A stretch of 64,000 bases of DNA, taken from the NCBI GenBank assembly GCA_910589415.1, contig OU342631.1:61284598-61348597 (forward strand). The letters are read 5' to 3'. The DNA is from Malachius bipustulatus. Its lineage: Eukaryota; Arthropoda; Insecta; Coleoptera; Melyridae. Shown one piece after another: positions 1-9,013 of the stretch (positions within the stretch are counted from its first letter, which is position 1; the number at the start of each line of letters is the position of its first letter). The translations under genes and the position numbers were made by a program. The notes beneath the pieces are model-generated. The model worked only from the letters and a program-made list of their open reading frames with translations, ran no database searches and was not told the DNA's origin.

Positions 1-1188
1 ATACAGAACACAGGCCTCAGACTAGCTCTAGGTGCTTTCAGAGCAAGTCCCGTAATAAGTATACACAAGGAAGCCAATGAGCCGCCCCTCTGGATCCGGA
101 GAAAATATCTCGAATATTCATATGCAGCTAGAATAGCGGCAAATGACCGGAACCCAGCATATAAGACCCTGTTCCACGAAAATTGTGATCAAAAGCACGC
201 CAACAGACCACAATACCGGAAGCCCATCTGTCAGAAAATAAGAACCTCTAGCCTGAGAGTAGATCCCCGATCAATAGACCAAATTTCTCCTGGCAAAACC
301 GCACCATGGACGCTCAGTCTCCCCCATTGTGACGCTACTCTAAATTCACGCATCAATCAATACACCACTAAAGATGAAATCCAAGAAGCATTTCAAGATC
401 TCCTGGGGACATATGACTATGACATGAAAATTTCCACAGATGCTTCAAAGGGAAGAAACGGAGTAGGCTGCGCAATAGTATCAGACACACAGGAAATCAA
501 ATTTCGGTTACTATCCTCATGCAGCGTGATTACAGCAGAACTCTTCGCAATATTCCAAGCAGTGAATTTACTGAAAAAAAAAATTTTTTACAAGGCAATG
601 ATCTGTTCAGATTCTCTAGCAGCGGTCACCTTAATAAATAAACTCTTCACATACGATCCCCTTATAGGAAGAATACAAGAAGGTATCAATAATCTGATAA
701 AACAGAGAAAATGGATAGCAATAATATGGATCCCAGCACATAGCAATATCAGAGACAACGAGAGAGCAGATGAAGCCGCTCGGAATGCCTCTTCAATGGA
801 CCCAAATGTCACCGATCTCAGTCAACAAAAAGCGGACATCAAAGCCCAGATCATAAACCATATTACGGAATTATGGCATCAGCATTGGAACAATCAACAC
901 ACCAAACTGTCTGAAATAGCGACTCACGAAGATCTACAATACCCACCGAATATCTCAAGACGTGACCTGACCGTACTCCGGAGACTAAGAATAGGCCACA
1001 CCAAATTAACGCACGCCTACATCATGACAAGACAGAATCCACCACAATGTGAAACCTGTGCCGTCCAACTGACAGTCAGACACATCCTTATTGACTGTCC
1101 AAAATACATAATTAAGTCACAGAAACCAAACCAACTTAGGATCCAACTTGCAAGAAATACTCAGCATAACTCCCCAAAGTGTGAATAA
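1..1188 (+). CDS. Non-LTR retrotransposon ORF2, C-terminal part (RT end + RNase H), cut by window start
   Basis: The frame is open from base 1 to the stop at 1186-1188; the only long ATG-initiated part starts at 424, but the true start lies left of the window. The first residues (IQNTGLRLALGAF) are the typical post-reverse-transcriptase thumb region of I/R1-type ORF2 proteins. From about 424 an RNase H domain follows with all four acidic positions visible: D in STDAS, E in TAELFA, D in CSDSLA and D in ERADEAA. Near the end is the usual Cys/His motif (CETC...RHILIDC). The frame is intact in what is visible, so the copy may be recent or only the 3' end may be present. An I- or R1-like family with RNase H is likely; the clade cannot be fixed from this part. 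Confidence 0.85.
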   Translation: MQNTGLRLALGAFRASPVISIHKEANEPPLWIRRKYLEYSYAARIAANDRNPAYKTLFHENCDQKHANRPQYRKPICQKIRTSSLRVDPRSIDQISPGKTAPWTLSLPHCDATLNSRINQYTTKDEIQEAFQDLLGTYDYDMKISTDASKGRNGVGCAIVSDTQEIKFRLLSSCSVITAELFAIFQAVNLLKKKIFYKAMICSDSLAAVTLINKLFTYDPLIGRIQEGINNLIKQRKWIAIIWIPAHSNIRDNERADEAARNASSMDPNVTDLSQQKADIKAQIINHITELWHQHWNNQHTKLSEIATHEDLQYPPNISRRDLTVLRRLRIGHTKLTHAYIMTRQNPPQCETCAVQLTVRHILIDCPKYIIKSQKPNQLRIQLARNTQHNSPKCE

Positions 1189-1296
1189 GCTCATGAACTA
1201 CTTAAAGAAAGCCGACCTATTCGAACACCTCTGACATAAGTACCTACATAATTAATATAGCTATTACTTACCAAATCAAATAAATATACTTAGATA
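1189..1296 (+). other. 3' untranslated tail of the non-LTR element
   Basis: AT-rich sequence after the ORF2 stop, up to the left LTR of the next element. An AATAAA-type signal lies near 1279-1284. The true 3' end and any poly(A) tail are hidden because another element inserted at 1296/1297. Confidence 0.45.
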
Positions 1297-1506
1297 TGTA
1301 GTGTTTGTCAGGATAGCTTTAATTAAAACCAACTAATAATTTAACGTTATTTAATTAGATCTTCTTGAGTAACTTTCAATATTCACAATCAATTTTCTCT
1401 AACTTATTTATTTACTTTTAGTCACCTGCTGTCATGGTTACACATTACCTGCAGACAGAGACTACTTAGAATATATAAATTTAATTAAAAATTCAGACAT
1501 ACTACA
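1297..1506. repeat. Left LTR of the TRIM-like element
   Basis: A 210-bp sequence with terminal inverted hexamers TGTAGT/ACTACA, identical or almost identical to 3046-3255 by eye. Confidence 0.8.
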
Positions 1507-1621
1507 ATTCGGCCATTCTGACCTTACTGTCTGACCTCAGACATGTCTATATTAATTAAATTCTTAATTTTGCATAATTCGTCCTAATAGGTACATAATT
1601 TCATAATTAACTACATAATAA

Positions 1622-1862
1622 TTTTCCATAATTTTTCTTAATAGATATATAACTGCATAATAACTTCGTAATTCATAATAATATTGTCTTCTTCATAAAC
1701 AATTTTCCATAACTTTTCCTAATAGATACATAACTGCATAATAACTTCGTAATTCATAATTTTCCATAACAATGTCCTTAAGTACATAACTTCATAATTC
1801 ATAATAATATTGTCTTCTTCATAAATAATTTTCCATAACTTTTCCTAATAGATACATAACTT
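1622..1862. repeat. AT-rich imperfect tandem repeat inside the TRIM-like element
   Basis: A block beginning TTTTCCATAACTTTTCCTAA and continuing with ATAACTTCGTAATTCATAAT recurs about three times with small changes. The rest of 1507-2088 is plain AT-rich sequence with no reading frame of note. Confidence 0.6.
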
Positions 1863-2088
1863 CTTTGGTCACTTGTGCTTGCACCTTCTCTTACCATAGT
1901 TGCTTCAAATCTAACATAAAGTTTTTAGCAACTTGATATGGAGCGTTTTTTACGTCATACGCTAGGGTACCAACTTTTCCTAGCTGCATAACAATCATAG
2001 CTGGATCATTCGACTGATGTGTCATTTCTATTGTCAATTTCTAATTATAATAAAAACAGTCCGAATTCCACGTTATAACTACCACTTA

Positions 2089-2808
2089 CGCCGTGTCCTA
2101 GCTGCATCCGGGTAATGCGTTGCGTGCGATGCGGGGAACGCACGCAACGCAAACTCGCACGAGAAATTTTGAGTGTGTCCTAACTGAATGCGTGCGGTGC
2201 GGGCGAGAAAATGGTTTCCAATCCAACTATTTCTGGTGCAACTTCAGATTAAATACGTTTTAATTTGGAAACCAGTAGGTTGTTGGAGCTTGAAAGACTT
2301 GAAAATCACAGAAAGAAACATGTTACTTAAGAGAAAGAAACAATAAGACGCAAGTAATCTATAGAAATAGGTATAGATTTGATAGATAGATAAATAGCAG
2401 GTAGGTTAAATATAAAAAGGTCTACAATAGAAGTTAATAGACCTCATACTTACTTTAAAAACCTAAATTCGAGACATTTTCACATTCCCAGTGTACCTTG
2501 ACTCTTGTTCTTCTAAAATAGATTTCTCTTATTGCACAAAATGTTTCGCTTTGGCACGAAGGCAATCGAAATTAAAAAAATTTCCTGCCCTTCGCAAAAA
2601 TCGCAAGATTTTGACAGATGAAAAAACTAAATATTTCAATTTAAAACAATGCGTGCGTTGCGGTGTCGTTTTATCGTACGACTTTGCGGGCAAACGCGTC
2701 TACTGAGGACACTCCCATTGCTTTGCATGTGTTTTATTTTAATCGTTCCCCGCAACGCACGCACGCAACGCACGCAACGCAGTCCCCGGATGCAGCTAGG
2801 ACGCGGCG
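2089..2808. mobile_element. TIR element (PIF/Harbinger-like MITE) nested in the TRIM-like element
   Basis: The ends are inverted: CGCCGTGTCCTAGCTGCATC on the left and, read on the other strand, CGCCGCGTCCTAGCTGCATC on the right. TTA flanks both sides (2086-2088 and 2809-2811), which fits the 3-bp TWA duplication known for PIF/Harbinger elements. Just inside both ends are clustered GCGTTGCGTGCG-type subterminal repeats in opposite orientation. Short frames inside (for example 2491-2706) show no transposase motif. The superfamily rests mainly on the duplication length and is tentative. Confidence 0.6.
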
Positions 2809-3045
2809 TTACTTCGGTTAGGTATTCTATCGATCGTTCGGGTAACAAAGTCAACTACTGGAGTCACTCGACGATACTTTCTTGAGGGAGGATTGTGATA
2901 ACTAATAACACCAACACCGATTCATGCGCTGTAATAATATCCACTAATAAGTACATAATTTTCTTAATCCCATAATTTCATAACACATGACTAATTAACG
3001 GAGATAATTCGATGCACATGGACTTCACATCCCGCTTCTGAAATT

Positions 3046-3255
3046 TGTAGTGTTTGTCAGGATAGCTTTAATTAAAACCAACTAATAATTTAACGTTATT
3101 TAATTAGATCTTCTTGAGTAACTTTCAATATTCACAATCAATTTTCTCTAACTTATTTATTTACTTTTAGTCACCTGCTGTCATGGTTACACATTACCTG
3201 CAGACAGAGACTACTTAGAATATATAAATTTAATTAAAAATTCAGACATACTACA
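3046..3255. repeat. Right LTR of the TRIM-like element
   Basis: Direct repeat of 1297-1506, followed by the GATA target duplication at 3256-3259. The 130 bp from 3260 to the next LTR are AT-rich flank with a run of 12-13 A near 3362. Confidence 0.8.
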
Positions 3256-3385
3256 GATACTAATAATTATTAATAACAATCATGTTAAAATAATATAAAA
3301 TGCTCAACAACACAATGTACAGGTGTCAATGACAGTAGTCGAGACACCAAAATTTTCAAATAAAAAAAAAAAAGTGCTAAACTCT

Positions 3386-3706
3386 TGTAGCAGCTGGTAT
3401 TGACAATTGGCATCCAGCACTGCAGGAAGAGATAATTCTGTTCTGTCAATTCTTCTTTTTAGATTTAGAAAGGACACATTATAATATAACTGAAAATTCT
3501 TTGTATTTTGTATTTACACATTACATTACTACCATTATTATAATTCAAGGGTAAGCCTCGTGCTTTGTCTTTGTATGTTCGTTCAGCAGTTAAATAAAAT
3601 TACAGTTTTGTTAATTAATTAATATCGTGGTATCCGCTCCTTCTCCTCATTCTTAATGTAAATAATATAATAGTCTCAACAAATAATAACCATTAAAGCG
3701 ACTATA
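3386..3706 (+). repeat. 5' LTR of the CsRn1-type element
   Basis: A 321-bp repeat starting TGTAGCAGCTGG and ending GCGACTATA; it ends in TA or AT rather than the usual CA. Confidence 0.85.
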
Positions 3707-3708
3707 AT

Positions 3709-3723
3709 TGGTGACCCCGAGGT
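3709..3723 (+). other. Primer-binding site, tRNA-Trp type
   Basis: TGGTGACCCCGAGGT lies two bases after the 5' LTR. It complements the 3' end expected for insect tRNA-Trp with one mismatch. Use of tRNA-Trp is a described trait of CsRn1-clade elements. Confidence 0.65.
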
Positions 3724-3811
3724 AAGGAAACAGCCACACCTGTCTCGTGCACTTGCATTAACAATAATTAAAGTTAATTTGGTGTGCGATTAACAATCAA
3801 ATTGAACGAAA

Positions 3812-4615
3812 ATGGGTAACCCCGACGAAGACACATCGACATCAGCAGCCACACAGGGAAATAATGCTGGTACAGCTGGAACAAGCCAAGCAGCTGAAGT
3901 AGATAGGGTGACAATCAAGGTCCCACCATTTTGGAAAAAAGACCCGAAGCTTTGGTTCATTCAATTGGAGGCGCAGTTCGCACTTTCTGGTATATCCCGA
4001 GACTTAACAAAGTTTAACTATGTCATCGCATCATTGGACACGGAGATATTGCAGGAAGTGACCGATTTCATAATCCAGCCGCCCACAGAAAATAAGTATG
4101 AAGGCATTAAGAACCGAATTATTAATATTTATTCCGATTCTCAAGAGAGAAAAACCAAGCAACTTCTTTCTGAAATAGAATTGGGAGATCGAAAACCTTC
4201 CCAGCTATTGAGCCAGATGCAGCGACTGGGTGGTACTGCTGTGCCTGCAGACTTGATAAAAACTCTTTGGCTGCAGAGACTCCAGTTTCAGATCCAGTCG
4301 ATATTAGCAACCAGCTCCGATAGTTTGGCTAATCTATCGCAAATGGCAGACAAAATCTCTGAAATAGATCAGCCACAAACCTGTGCGGTTATGCAGACTA
4401 ATTCTACCGAAGAACTAGTAAACAAACTAGTAAAAGAAGTCGCCGAATTAAAAATTGAAGTAAGCAAGCTTCAACGGAGACCATACAACGGAAGCAGAAG
4501 TCGATCCCGTTCGAGATCAAGAAACTATGATCTGTGTTATTATCATTACAGATTCAAGGAAAAAGCCACTAAATGTATCCAGCCATGCAAGTTCCAAAAC
4601 GTTACGGAAAACTAA
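3812..4615 (+). CDS. gag: Gag of the CsRn1-type element
   Basis: This is a 267-residue structural protein expected to form the capsid of the retrotransposon particle. The N-terminus is Ser/Thr/Ala-rich. It is followed by the retrotransposon capsid-like region ([19 protein letters not shown]) and helical segments to about residue 200. An Arg/Ser-rich stretch precedes a C-terminal CHCC motif, C-x2-H-x9-C-x3-C (CYYH...C...C), in place of the common CCHC knuckle. The ATG at 3812 is about 90 bases after the primer-binding site. The end overlaps the pol frame, which is shifted by -1, so ribosomal frameshifting is the likely route to Gag-Pol. The frame is intact. Confidence 0.85.
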   Translation: MGNPDEDTSTSAATQGNNAGTAGTSQAAEVDRVTIKVPPFWKKDPKLWFIQLEAQFALSGISRDLTKFNYVIASLDTEILQEVTDFIIQPPTENKYEGIKNRIINIYSDSQERKTKQLLSEIELGDRKPSQLLSQMQRLGGTAVPADLIKTLWLQRLQFQIQSILATSSDSLANLSQMADKISEIDQPQTCAVMQTNSTEELVNKLVKEVAELKIEVSKLQRRPYNGSRSRSRSRSRNYDLCYYHYRFKEKATKCIQPCKFQNVTEN

Positions 4616-6117
4616 TTTCCGCGTCCATGGAAGCGGCCCATGACGCGGCGGAGAACAACAGCCGCTCAACACAGCATATAACTCCATCATTTTCATCGAA
4701 CCATCACACGTTTAACATTGGAAACCCTGTAGGCAGCAAACGACTTGTGGTTACTGATCCTAACTCGGGAGTAGCTTTCCTAATCGATTCTGGCTCTGAT
4801 ATTTCAATATTGCCGAAAAGGTCAAGTCATAATACCGAGTCGAATCTGATCCTGTACGCCGCCAATGGTTCGAGAATAAAGACGTTTGGTTGTGAACGCT
4901 TATCAGTCAGTCTAGGACTACGACGTACGTTTACATGGTCCTTTTACATCGCCGAAGTCGATAAAGCAATAATTGGGTCAGACTTCCTACACAATTTTGA
5001 TCTGCTAATAGATATCCGCAGAGGACAATTAATAGATCAAACAACAAAGCTCACCAGTAGGGGAAGAAAAATAGTTTCGCAGTCACCTTCAGTCTATTGT
5101 GTAATGCCGAATCATAAATTTCATAAAATTCTTTCCGAATTCATTACGATTCTGCGACCTCATCAAAACGCTGCAATTAAACACCACTCGACTGAACATT
5201 GCATTGAAACAAGCTGCCAGCCAGTAACAGCACGCCCGAGAAGGTCACCTCCGGAAAAATTGAAAATTGCAAAGAAAGAATTCAAGTTTATGGTTGACCA
5301 GGGAATTTGCAGACCCTCCAAAAGTCAGTGGTCAAGTCCGCTGCATATGGTACAAAAAAAGGATGGTTCATGGAGATTGGTTGGCGATTTCAGACGACTA
5401 AATGCGGTAACCAAAGAAGATCGTTACCCTATACCCCACATACAAGATTTCACTCATAATCTTGCAGGCAAGAATATCTTCTCGACCATTGACCTTGTCC
5501 GAGCCTATCATCAGATTCCTGTTGAACAGTCCTCGATTCCGAAAACTGCGGTAATAACACCATTTGGTTTATTTGAATTTTTGAAGGCTCCGTTTGGACT
5601 CCGTAACGCAGCACAAAGTTTTCAACGCTTTATTCATGAAGTACTTGGACATATGGAATTTTGTTTTCCATATCTTGACGATATTCTCATTGCTTCCGAA
5701 AGTTTAGAACAGCATGAACAGCATCTTCGACAAGTTTTTAAAAGACTTGCAGATTACGGCCTCGTCATAAATTCCGAAAAATGCGTTTTTGGAGCAGAAA
5801 AAGTGAAATTCCTAGGTTATGAAGTTTCAAAATTGGGCACATCACCGCTGCCCGAAAAGACAGAAGCCATATCAAAATATTCGCTGCCAGAAACAAAGAA
5901 ATCACTTAAAAGATTTTTGTGTATGTTAAATTTTTATCGAAAGTTTATTCCGCAAGCAGCAGCGAAGCAAGCTACTTTGAACGAATTTTTAAAATGTGGC
6001 AAACGTAACGATAACTCGAAAGTGCCTTGGACACCAGAAACTATTGAAAATTTCAAACAATGTAAGCAAGATTTAATAGAAGCAACGACGTTAGTACACC
6101 CCCATTGTAGATGCTGA
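4573..6117 (+). pseudogene. pol: Pol part 1 of the CsRn1-type element: protease and reverse transcriptase, ends at a frameshift
   Basis: The frame overlaps gag by 43 bases in the -1 phase; the ATG at 4573 is probably not used as a start. The aspartic protease active site is near residue 72 ([16 protein letters not shown]). The reverse transcriptase follows with the LVGDFRRLN block, the [10 protein letters not shown] block and the catalytic YLDD at about residues 367-370. The connection domain begins before the frame ends at 6117. The next frame starts within eight bases and continues the same protein with RNase H, so the stop is the result of a 1-base shift close to a C5 run (about 6098-6102). 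As it stands the polyprotein cannot be made in full. Confidence 0.85.
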
Positions 6118-6124
6118 GTTATCT

Positions 6125-7524
6125 TTGACCGTGGATGCGTCAGACAATGCTATTGGCGGAGCCCTGGAACAGCTAGAGAATGGAGAATGGAAACCTCTCA
6201 GCTTCTTTTCTAAAAAGTTATCTCCAGCACAAAAAAAGTACAGCACGTACGATAGGGAATTACTTGCTATCTACTCAGCTATTAAATACTTCAAATACTT
6301 CCTTGAAGGTAAGCATTTCGCAATATTTACCGATCATCTACCCTTGACGTTTGCCTTTTCTCAGAACCCTGAAAAAGCCTCTCCCCGTCAAGCCAGACAT
6401 CTAGATTTTATTAGCCAGTTTTCAACCAATATTCACCATATTAAAGGAAAGGCTAATATTGTTGCCGATGCCTTAAGTAGGGTTGATCTAATAGATTTCC
6501 CCAATTCTATTGATTACCGTCTTTTCCAACAACACCAGAGTATCGATGTCGAACTTCGACGTATTCTTGATAACCCGGAATCAACTTCTTTAAATATACA
6601 AAAAATCACCTATCCAGATACGTCTGTGATGTTTTACTGTGATGTTAACAATAATAAACTTAGACCTTTTGTCCCAAACTCACTTCGTAAAGTAATTTTC
6701 AATCAGTTTCATAATTTAGCCCATCCTGGTATCAGAGCTACTACAAAACTTATTTCCGAAAAGTTTGTGTGGCCTGGCCTCAATAGGGATATTCATAAAT
6801 GGACAAAAGCATGCATCAGTTGTCAGAAATCCAAAGTTTATCGACATACCACATCACCTTTCCAAAAATTTGAAATTCCAGACGAACGTTTTAAGGCTAT
6901 AAATATCGATCTGATAGGCCCACTACCCTCGTCGGATGGTTTTAGATATTGTCTTACTTGCATCGATAGATTTACGTGCTGGGCAGAAGCTTTTCCGCTA
7001 ACTGATATGTCAAGCGATACAGTTGCAAAAGCACTCTATTCAGGATGGATTGCCAGATTTGGTTGTCCCTCGAAAATTATCACAGACCAAGGCCGACAAT
7101 TTGAAAGTTCACTATTCAATTCCTTAGCCTGTCTACTAGGTATCAAGCGAGTACGCACAACACCATACCATCCTCAAACTAACGGGAAGATAGAACGATG
7201 GCACAGAACTTTGAAGAATGCTTTAAAATGTCACAACACTCAACAGTGGACGGAAATTTTACCTACGGTGCTTTTGGGACTTCGCTGCGTAATTAGAGAC
7301 GATGCCAAAGTCACCCCAGCAGAAATGGTCTATGGGCAATCAATTAGACTGCCAAGCGATTTCATCACACCTTCCTCTACCAACAGCAACATTGACCCAG
7401 AGAGTTTCACATCAAGCCTCAAAGAAAAATTTGTGTTGCTGAGTCCTGTGCCAGGAAAGAACCAACACCGCAAAGTGTTTATTCCGCAGGAAATGGATAA
7501 ATGTACACACGTGTTTGTTAGAAC
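6125..7524 (+). pseudogene. pol: Pol part 2 of the CsRn1-type element: RNase H and integrase, interrupted by a P-like element
   Basis: RNase H acidic residues are visible (TVDAS, YDRELLAI, FTDHLPL). Integrase follows with an HHCC-type zinc region (HNLAHPG ... CISCQ) and a complete DDE core: D in NIDLIGP, D in ITDQGRQF and E in NGKIERWH. Reading runs into the TIR of a P-like element at 7525 and stops at 7540; the last four codons (IEIE) are transposon sequence. The remaining integrase tail resumes at 8122. The insertion plus its 8-bp duplication adds 597 bases, a multiple of three, so the phase on both sides is kept. Confidence 0.85.
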
Positions 7525-8113
7525 CATAGAGATAGAATAGAGAGGAGACGACATGACGTGACACAAATGGGATCAGGTCCGCCATATTGATACCACTTTT
7601 ATGTCAAACTTATGTTATGACATAAGTGAACGCTTTTTATTGAATTTCATTTGGTTTAAGGACTGTCTTTAAGATTTTTGGTGTTAAATTGAAAAGCCAA
7701 AGATGGTTTCTTGTGCAGTTCGTACCTGCTGTAGTAGAGACTGCGTTGATAAAAGAAAATCCTCCGAAATAACATTCCAAAGGTAAGTGTCAACAATATA
7801 CAGGACCGTGCCTATTTGCATAGTACACTAAAAATCTAAAATTGAAAATGACCATTTATGATTATTTGCCGGATATTTTACATTCTTATATTGACTTGAA
7901 AAACACAAAAGTCTGCAATATCTATCTGAAGACGTGTTAAAAATATGTATGAAATGTGAGAAACATTTTTATTTATGAAAATTTTACAAATTAAAATTAA
8001 GTCTGACCCTGTCAAGACGCCATATTGTTACTCCTATAAGCTCCACCCAGTGATGCCGTTTTTTAATGTACTATTAGGTGATCATAGCGGCTCCTCTCTA
8101 TTCTATCTCTATG
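7525..8113. mobile_element. P-like element derivative carrying a THAP exon, inserted in integrase
   Basis: A 589-bp element with perfect 23-bp inverted ends (7525-7547 and 8091-8113), starting CATAGAGATAG and ending CTATCTCTATG, flanked by the 8-bp duplication GTTAGAAC (7517-7524 and 8114-8121). An 8-bp duplication and termini in CA...TG are those of P elements. The interior retains the start of a THAP domain (7703-7782), the DNA-binding domain of P-element and THAP9 transposases, but no room is left for a catalytic domain. It is therefore an internally deleted, non-autonomous derivative. Right of the exon the sequence is AT-rich with no further frame. Confidence 0.82.
7703..7782 (+). pseudogene. 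THAP-domain first exon (fragment of a P-type transposase gene)
   Basis: From the ATG at 7703 the frame reads MVSCAVRTCC followed by a short basic stretch and ITFQ, which is the start of the C2CH THAP zinc finger (initial M-x-x-C-A-V, then the C-x-x-C pair). It ends at AG|GTAAGT, a strong splice donor, with an in-frame stop just behind if it is not spliced. The second half of the THAP finger and the whole transposase are missing. The start codon choice follows from the conserved THAP N-terminus. Confidence 0.7.
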
Positions 8114-8305
8114 GTTAGAACTGATGCCGTCAAGAAACCGCTGCAACAACCTTATGAAGGTCCCTTCAGTGTAGTGAATAAAAGTGAAAAATTCTTTACA
8201 GTTAGTGTGAAAGGTAAAGACACCAATATTTCAGTGGATAGATTAAAACCACAGAATAGACTTAATCAGAAGCCAAACTCGCCGTCGGTGCCTTTGTTCT
8301 GGTAG
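8114..8305 (+). pseudogene. pol: Pol part 3 of the CsRn1-type element: integrase C-terminal tail
   Basis: The frame continues integrase after the P-like element. It contains the GPY/F-type module (PYEGPFSVV) and a short basic, Pro/Ser-rich end, and stops at 8303-8305. It is preceded by the second GTTAGAAC copy. Confidence 0.75.
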
Positions 8306-9013
8306 AGTCAACCCCCACCTCTAGCGGCCACACGTTCGGGTTTAGAAGTCAGGTCCGCATTCAAAACTAATGAAATCAGTTTGTGCAAGAGCGCACAGGA
8401 GCGTACTAAAAATATATGTTTATATATTATTTTATTATTACTATATTATAGATGTTTTCAAAAACATCTATTATGTGTATCAGTTTATTATTATTACAAC
8501 AGTAGTAGTGATAGTGATAGCTAGTAATAAAATAAAGGTTAACAGATCCATAAAATCCACAAAAGAATTAAATGACGGTAAATGGCTTCGTCATAAATGC
8601 GCATATAATAGAAGAATAGAACCATTTCAAAGCCATAAAAGTAGAAAGAAACAGAAAAAATCACATACAGCCTACCAGGCTGACCAGTGGTTCTGGAACA
8701 TTTTTATAGTTGTTATTTTTTTATTATATATTATATATATATTGTTTACTTTTTAGATTTTACTTTTTTTTAGTTATTTTTTAAATTTTTAATTAATTTT
8801 GAATAATTTGATTTTAATTCTTAGATATTACATTATAAAGGTTCCTTTTATACCGATACTTCTCAAGTGTTTCCCCTTTTTTAGAAAATCATTGAATAAA
8901 TCAGCACACTTGTTAGGATAAATGCAGCAAAAAAAAAACTCAACATTTACAGGAACACACAAAAAAATGTTTTATTAGTAAAAAATATTATAATACCTAT
9001 ACAGTACAAAGTA
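8306..9013. other. AT-rich stretch between pol and a nested repeat
   Basis: The first bases may be the original 3' untranslated region of the gypsy element. The rest is AT-rich. A frame at 8370-8756 gives hydrophobic and Lys-rich residues from low-complexity codons and matches nothing I recognise; I do not call it a gene or an env. Confidence 0.4.

Larger units (their letters stand above)
1297..3255. mobile_element. Small non-autonomous LTR element (TRIM-like) with 4-bp target duplication
   Basis: Two 210-bp direct repeats (1297-1506 and 3046-3255) begin TGTAGT and end ACTACA. The four bases GATA flank the pair at 1293-1296 and 3256-3259. This is the anatomy of an LTR retrotransposon with a 4-bp target duplication. 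The 1539-bp interior has no gag or pol frame, so the element needs proteins from elsewhere. About half of the interior is a nested TIR element (2089-2808). It inserted in or just after the tail of the non-LTR element on its left. No clear primer-binding site or polypurine tract was recognised. Confidence 0.75.

Noticed and set aside
2491..2706. 71-codon frame inside the TIR element with a CxxC pair
   Set aside because: Too short, overlaps subterminal repeats and shows no transposase or zinc-finger spacing.
8370..8756. 128-codon frame after gypsy pol, possible env
   Set aside because: AT-rich low-complexity sequence with hydrophobic runs; no signal peptide, cleavage site or cysteine pattern, and it lies within presumed inserted DNA.
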